Source: Caldilineae bacterium
GTDB lineage: Bacteria > Chloroflexota > Anaerolineae > J102
Assembly (NCBI GenBank): GCA_003694905.1
Contig: RFJM01000096.1
Span: forward strand, 1 to 8,444
DNA: 8,444 bases
Reading direction: 5' to 3'
Shown: piece by piece, positions 6,519 through 8,444 of the stretch
How the letters are laid out: every line of letters starts with the position of its first letter
Position numbering within the stretch: the stretch's first letter is position 1
The notes under the pieces: generated by a model
Databases searched by the model: none
What the model was told of the DNA's origin: nothing
Seen by the model: the letters and a program-made list of their open reading frames with translations, nothing else
Program-made: the position numbers and the translations under genes

Positions 6519-6921
6519 CCTGCTCCCAGGCGAGCATGCCCCCGAGCATGTTGTGCACATTGTCGTAGCCGTGCTCGCGTAGATAGCCCGTCGCCTGGGC
6601 GCTGCGGTTGCCCGACCGGCAAACGGCCACTACCGTTTTGTCTCTGGGGATCTCGCTCATCCGTTGGGGAATGCTCCCCAACGGAATCAAGGTAGCGCCG
6701 GGAATGTGACCCTGGTCATATTCCCAGGGTTCGCGAACATCGACGATGACCACATTGGGGTTGTCCAGCAGCGCAGCAACATCGGCCGGTTGCACGTCCA
6801 CCGGCAGCGCACCGAGATCGACTTCGGTCGCGGCGGGCGCCGAGGCGTTGCTCCCGCCGCAGGCGGCCAGCGAAGCAGTCAGGATCAGCAGCAAGAGAAG
6901 GGGGAACAGGCGTCGGAACAT
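6496..6921 (-). CDS. Rhodanese-domain lipoprotein
   Basis: A 141-residue exported lipoprotein with one rhodanese (sulfurtransferase) domain. N-terminus: MFRR, a hydrophobic helix (residues 5-20) and lipobox SLAAC with C21 as the lipidated residue, then a Ser/Ala linker. The rhodanese domain is at about 40-140: IVDVREPWEY (59-68), GHIPGA (71-76) and active-site loop CRSGNRSA (101-108) with catalytic C101, ending in GGMLAWEQEGY. All key residues are present. Rhodaneses pass sulfane sulfur via a cysteine persulfide, but single-domain members may also be phosphatase-like or purely binding; the substrate is unknown. It should be anchored outside the cytoplasmic membrane. The start at 6921 is fixed by AGGAG 7 nt upstream; an in-frame ATG at 6939 adds six residues without such a site. 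It lies downstream of lgt on the same strand (101 bp apart), whose product would lipidate C21. Confidence 0.94.
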   Translation of the reverse strand: MFRRLFPLLLLLILTASLAACGGSNASAPAATEVDLGALPVDVQPADVAALLDNPNVVIVDVREPWEYDQGHIPGATLIPLGSIPQRMSEIPRDKTVVAVCRSGNRSAQATGYLREHGYDNVHNMLGGMLAWEQEGYRVER

Positions 6922-6928
6922 GTCAAAT

Positions 6929-6933
6929 CTCCT
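6929..6933 (-). promoter_or_regulatory. Shine-Dalgarno for the rhodanese lipoprotein
   Basis: Minus strand AGGAG at 6933-6929, 7 nt before the ATG at 6921. It decides between that start and the in-frame ATG at 6939, which lacks a site. It lies only 8 nt beyond the end of the large upstream hairpin. Confidence 0.8.
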
Positions 6934-6941
6934 GAGCATGA

Positions 6942-6974
6942 AAATACCAGATGCCGGAATGGCACCTGGTATTT
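6942..6974 (-). terminator. Strong hairpin between lgt and the lipoprotein gene
   Basis: Bases 6942-6955 and 6961-6974 pair over 14 positions with one mismatch (6951/6965) around a 5-nt loop GGAAT. The lower 9 bp (AAATACCAG/CTGGTATTT) are perfect. Read on the minus strand the stem ends in ATTTTC, a short T run as in an intrinsic terminator for lgt. Because it stands only 20 nt before the lipoprotein start, it could instead attenuate or protect the downstream message. The stem is seen directly; its role is inferred. Confidence 0.6.
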
Positions 6975-7022
6975 GACGCCGAAAACAAGGGACGGGTTAC
7001 ATGGACGCCTGCCCGGGGAAGT

Positions 7023-7892
7023 TCAGGCCACCTTCCTATCCGACGCCCCTCCCGAGGGCTTGCTCCGCAGCACGTGATTATAGAGCAAGCCCAGTATGCC
7101 GATGATCACGGAGATGATGGAGATGATAGACGCCGTGGGCAGCGATCCCAGCACCCAGGCATCGGGCCGGAAGAACAGCTCGATCCAGAAGCGCCCCAGG
7201 GGATAGTAGATGAGGTACGAGAAAAGCAGGTCGCCGGTACGCAGACGGTGATCCCACTTTCTGATCACCAGGATCAGAATGGCCACGCCGATCAGATTCC
7301 AGAGAGACTCATACAGGAAGGTGGGGTGGAAGAGCGCGTTGGGGCCTACCGTTCCTTGCGGGGGACACAGGAAATCACCGTAGCGATGTGCGCAGTCGAT
7401 GTGAATACCCCAAGGCAGGGTTGTGGGAGGACCGTACAACTCCTGGTTGACAAAGTTGCCCCAGCGTCCTATCGCCTGGGCCAGCAACAAAGCCGGTGCC
7501 GTAATGTCCACCCATTCCAGGAAGCGGAGCCCGGCAAAATGGGTGTAGAGATAGACACCGATAAGCCCACCAATGAAGCCGCCGTAGATACCCAGACCAC
7601 TGAAGCCCACGAACTGTCCGTCGCGCCAGATGCGGATGATCTCAATAGGATGCTCGCGGTAGTAGTCCCATCCGACACCGGTGGCAGGTCGAGAGAATAC
7701 GTGATATAGTCGCGCCCCGATGATGCCCAGCACGAGCACCACGATCAACATATTCCAGATATGGTCGGGATTGTGGCCGCGACGTTGCGCAATGCGTGAC
7801 GAGAGATAGGCTCCCAGCAGCGCACCGGTGATGAGAATGATGCCGTACCAGTGCACCGCGAATGGGCCCAGACGAAAGGCTACAGGATCCAT
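7023..7892 (-). CDS. lgt: Phosphatidylglycerol-prolipoprotein diacylglyceryl transferase
   Basis: Integral membrane enzyme that moves a diacylglyceryl group from phosphatidylglycerol to the lipobox cysteine of prolipoproteins, the first step of lipoprotein maturation. 289 residues, the usual length, with about seven hydrophobic segments. The signature GRWGNFVNQELYG is at 142-154 (R143 matches the essential E. coli Arg143). Other family segments are HWYG (14-17), GARLYHV (59-65), the IYGGFIGG loop (102-109), HPTFLYES (189-196) and GRFWIELFFRPD (233-244) with R234 and R242. The residue corresponding to E. coli His103 is Tyr103 here, a variant I believe occurs in other phyla. The ATG at 7892 has GGAG 6 nt upstream. 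The C-terminus is a short basic tail. It precedes a lipoprotein gene on the same strand. No convincing promoter was found upstream. Identification is firm. Confidence 0.97.
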   Translation of the reverse strand: MDPVAFRLGPFAVHWYGIILITGALLGAYLSSRIAQRRGHNPDHIWNMLIVVLVLGIIGARLYHVFSRPATGVGWDYYREHPIEIIRIWRDGQFVGFSGLGIYGGFIGGLIGVYLYTHFAGLRFLEWVDITAPALLLAQAIGRWGNFVNQELYGPPTTLPWGIHIDCAHRYGDFLCPPQGTVGPNALFHPTFLYESLWNLIGVAILILVIRKWDHRLRTGDLLFSYLIYYPLGRFWIELFFRPDAWVLGSLPTASIISIISVIIGILGLLYNHVLRSKPSGGASDRKVA

Positions 7893-8175
7893 AGAACACT
7901 CCGAGACAGAGGTGTGGGAAAAAGTGGCATTGTGAGGAGAATCGATCAGCGACAGGTTGCCGCCCTGTTGCCGGTTCCTTCCTGCGTGGGATCGTACACC
8001 GACACTGATTCCAGGGCTACCAGTACGTTAGCGCATCTCGCCCGCTTTTGCAAACTGGTTTTGCCTACAAGGGTGTGTATCCTCTCGCCAGCGCCGGCTC
8101 GGTGCGCTTGTCTGAGGCGAAGTAACGCCCACCGCCGCCCCCTGGGACTACACCATGCTCCTCCAGACCTCCTAT

Positions 8176-8200
8176 GTAGACACGGCGGCGCCGCGTCTAC
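8176..8200. other. GC-rich hairpin
   Basis: GTAGAC-A-CGGC, loop GGC, GCCG-C-GTCTAC: 11 positions with one A/C mismatch and a 3-nt loop, a compact and very stable fold on either strand. No T tract follows on either side, so it is not a typical intrinsic terminator. Confidence 0.5.
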
Positions 8201-8212
8201 GGCTCGGGGCAA

Positions 8213-8252
8213 AACCCGGTTCGTGGCGCATCCACGGGCGGCTCACCGGGTT
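8213..8252. other. Two-tier inverted repeat
   Basis: AACCCGGT (8213-8220) pairs perfectly with ACCGGGTT (8245-8252). Nested inside, CGTGG (8222-8226) pairs with CCACG (8232-8236) around CGCAT. The two tiers are separated by an asymmetric internal loop (1 nt and 8 nt), the shape of a folded RNA element. Function unknown. Confidence 0.45.
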
Positions 8253-8352
8253 GGCGGGGCCATCCTCTGGCATGGAAGGCACTGCCGCGAGTGCTCCGTA
8301 GCCGACTTTGGGGGCGTCGCGGTCCCCAGCCGGCGCGGCCAGGTCCTGTATC

Positions 8353-8376
8353 GTGCCTCGCCACCCGGGTGGGCAC
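8353..8376. other. Perfect 12-bp palindrome with outer arms
   Basis: CCACCCGGGTGG (8361-8372) is a perfect palindrome, flanked by GTGC (8353-8356) and GCAC (8373-8376), which are also complementary. A zero-loop palindrome is more typical of a dimeric protein-binding site than of an RNA hairpin. No partner is known. Confidence 0.35.
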
Positions 8377-8444
8377 GGCCCTGCCGGCCAAGGTGGCTAT
8401 GGAAGAAGGGTGCACCCACCCCTGCCCGCGGCGCCGGAGTCACA

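Larger units (their letters stand above)
7893..8444. other. Gene-free region upstream of lgt, rich in GC inverted repeats
   Basis: I find no supportable gene in these 552 bases. Frames on both strands give short Pro/Arg/Gly/Ala-rich peptides without motifs, hydrophobic pattern or ribosome binding sites; one plus frame stays open to the window edge but looks random. No tRNA, RNase P, tmRNA or SRP RNA core sequence was recognised. The segment holds at least three notable inverted repeats (8176-8200, 8213-8252, 8361-8372) and a small GCAAA/TTTGC repeat (8050-8064). It should contain the lgt promoter, but I see no hexamer pair good enough to name. Confidence 0.55.

Noticed and set aside
7951..7973. 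Direct repeat GTTGCCG twice at 11-bp spacing upstream of lgt
   Set aside because: Only two 7-mers in GC-rich DNA with no promoter nearby; too weak to call an operator.
8197..8443. Overlapping minus-strand short frames at the right end
   Set aside because: Arg/Pro/Gly-rich with no motif. Two frames overlap each other, as expected by chance at high GC.

Overview
The window is GC-rich bacterial chromosomal DNA with six genes: one partial folP, two signalling genes, one multi-membrane glycosyltransferase-like protein, one small helical protein, one lipoprotein and lgt. I see no tRNA or rRNA gene, transposase or CRISPR array. My best guess is a member of the Chloroflexota (Anaerolineae-like). This is inferred from protein style: a DUF2723 membrane protein carrying a C-terminal beta-rich domain, a helical-repeat protein resembling those found with CHAT/TPR proteins, and a DHPS motif of the form NVTPDSFSGDG. 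It is not proved by any marker gene here.

Layout, left to right. Positions 1-815 (minus) hold folP, dihydropteroate synthase, cut by the window edge close to its C-terminus. It has a convincing promoter of its own at 943-972 and a structured GC-rich leader of about 120 nt. Positions 979-3140 (minus) are a two-gene operon: a HAMP/HisKA_3 membrane histidine kinase and a NarL/LuxR-type response regulator, overlapping by 4 bp. Positions 3141-3753 are a long divergent intergenic region with a GC-rich core bounded by two AT-rich islands. The right island carries a good sigma70-type promoter reading into the next gene. Positions 3754-5658 (plus) encode a 634-residue DUF2723/GT-C-fold membrane protein. 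A 228-bp gap follows, then 5887-6462 (plus), a 191-residue all-helical protein made largely of two tandem copies of a motif of about 65 residues.

On the minus strand, converging on that gene, are a rhodanese-domain lipoprotein (6496-6921) and, upstream of it, lgt (7023-7892), prolipoprotein diacylglyceryl transferase. A strong hairpin sits between lgt and the lipoprotein's ribosome binding site. Lgt would lipidate the lipoprotein's Cys21, so enzyme and substrate are neighbours. The last 552 bases (7893-8444) have no gene I can support but contain several GC-rich inverted repeats.

Most genes are housekeeping or standard signalling. The parts most worth a second look are the lgt-lipoprotein intergenic hairpin, the phased ATGAT repeats over the promoter at 3549-3577, the duplicated helical protein, the CX5C pair in the kinase sensor domain, and the hairpin-rich gene-free end. 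I do not see clear evidence of a wholly new multi-gene system.
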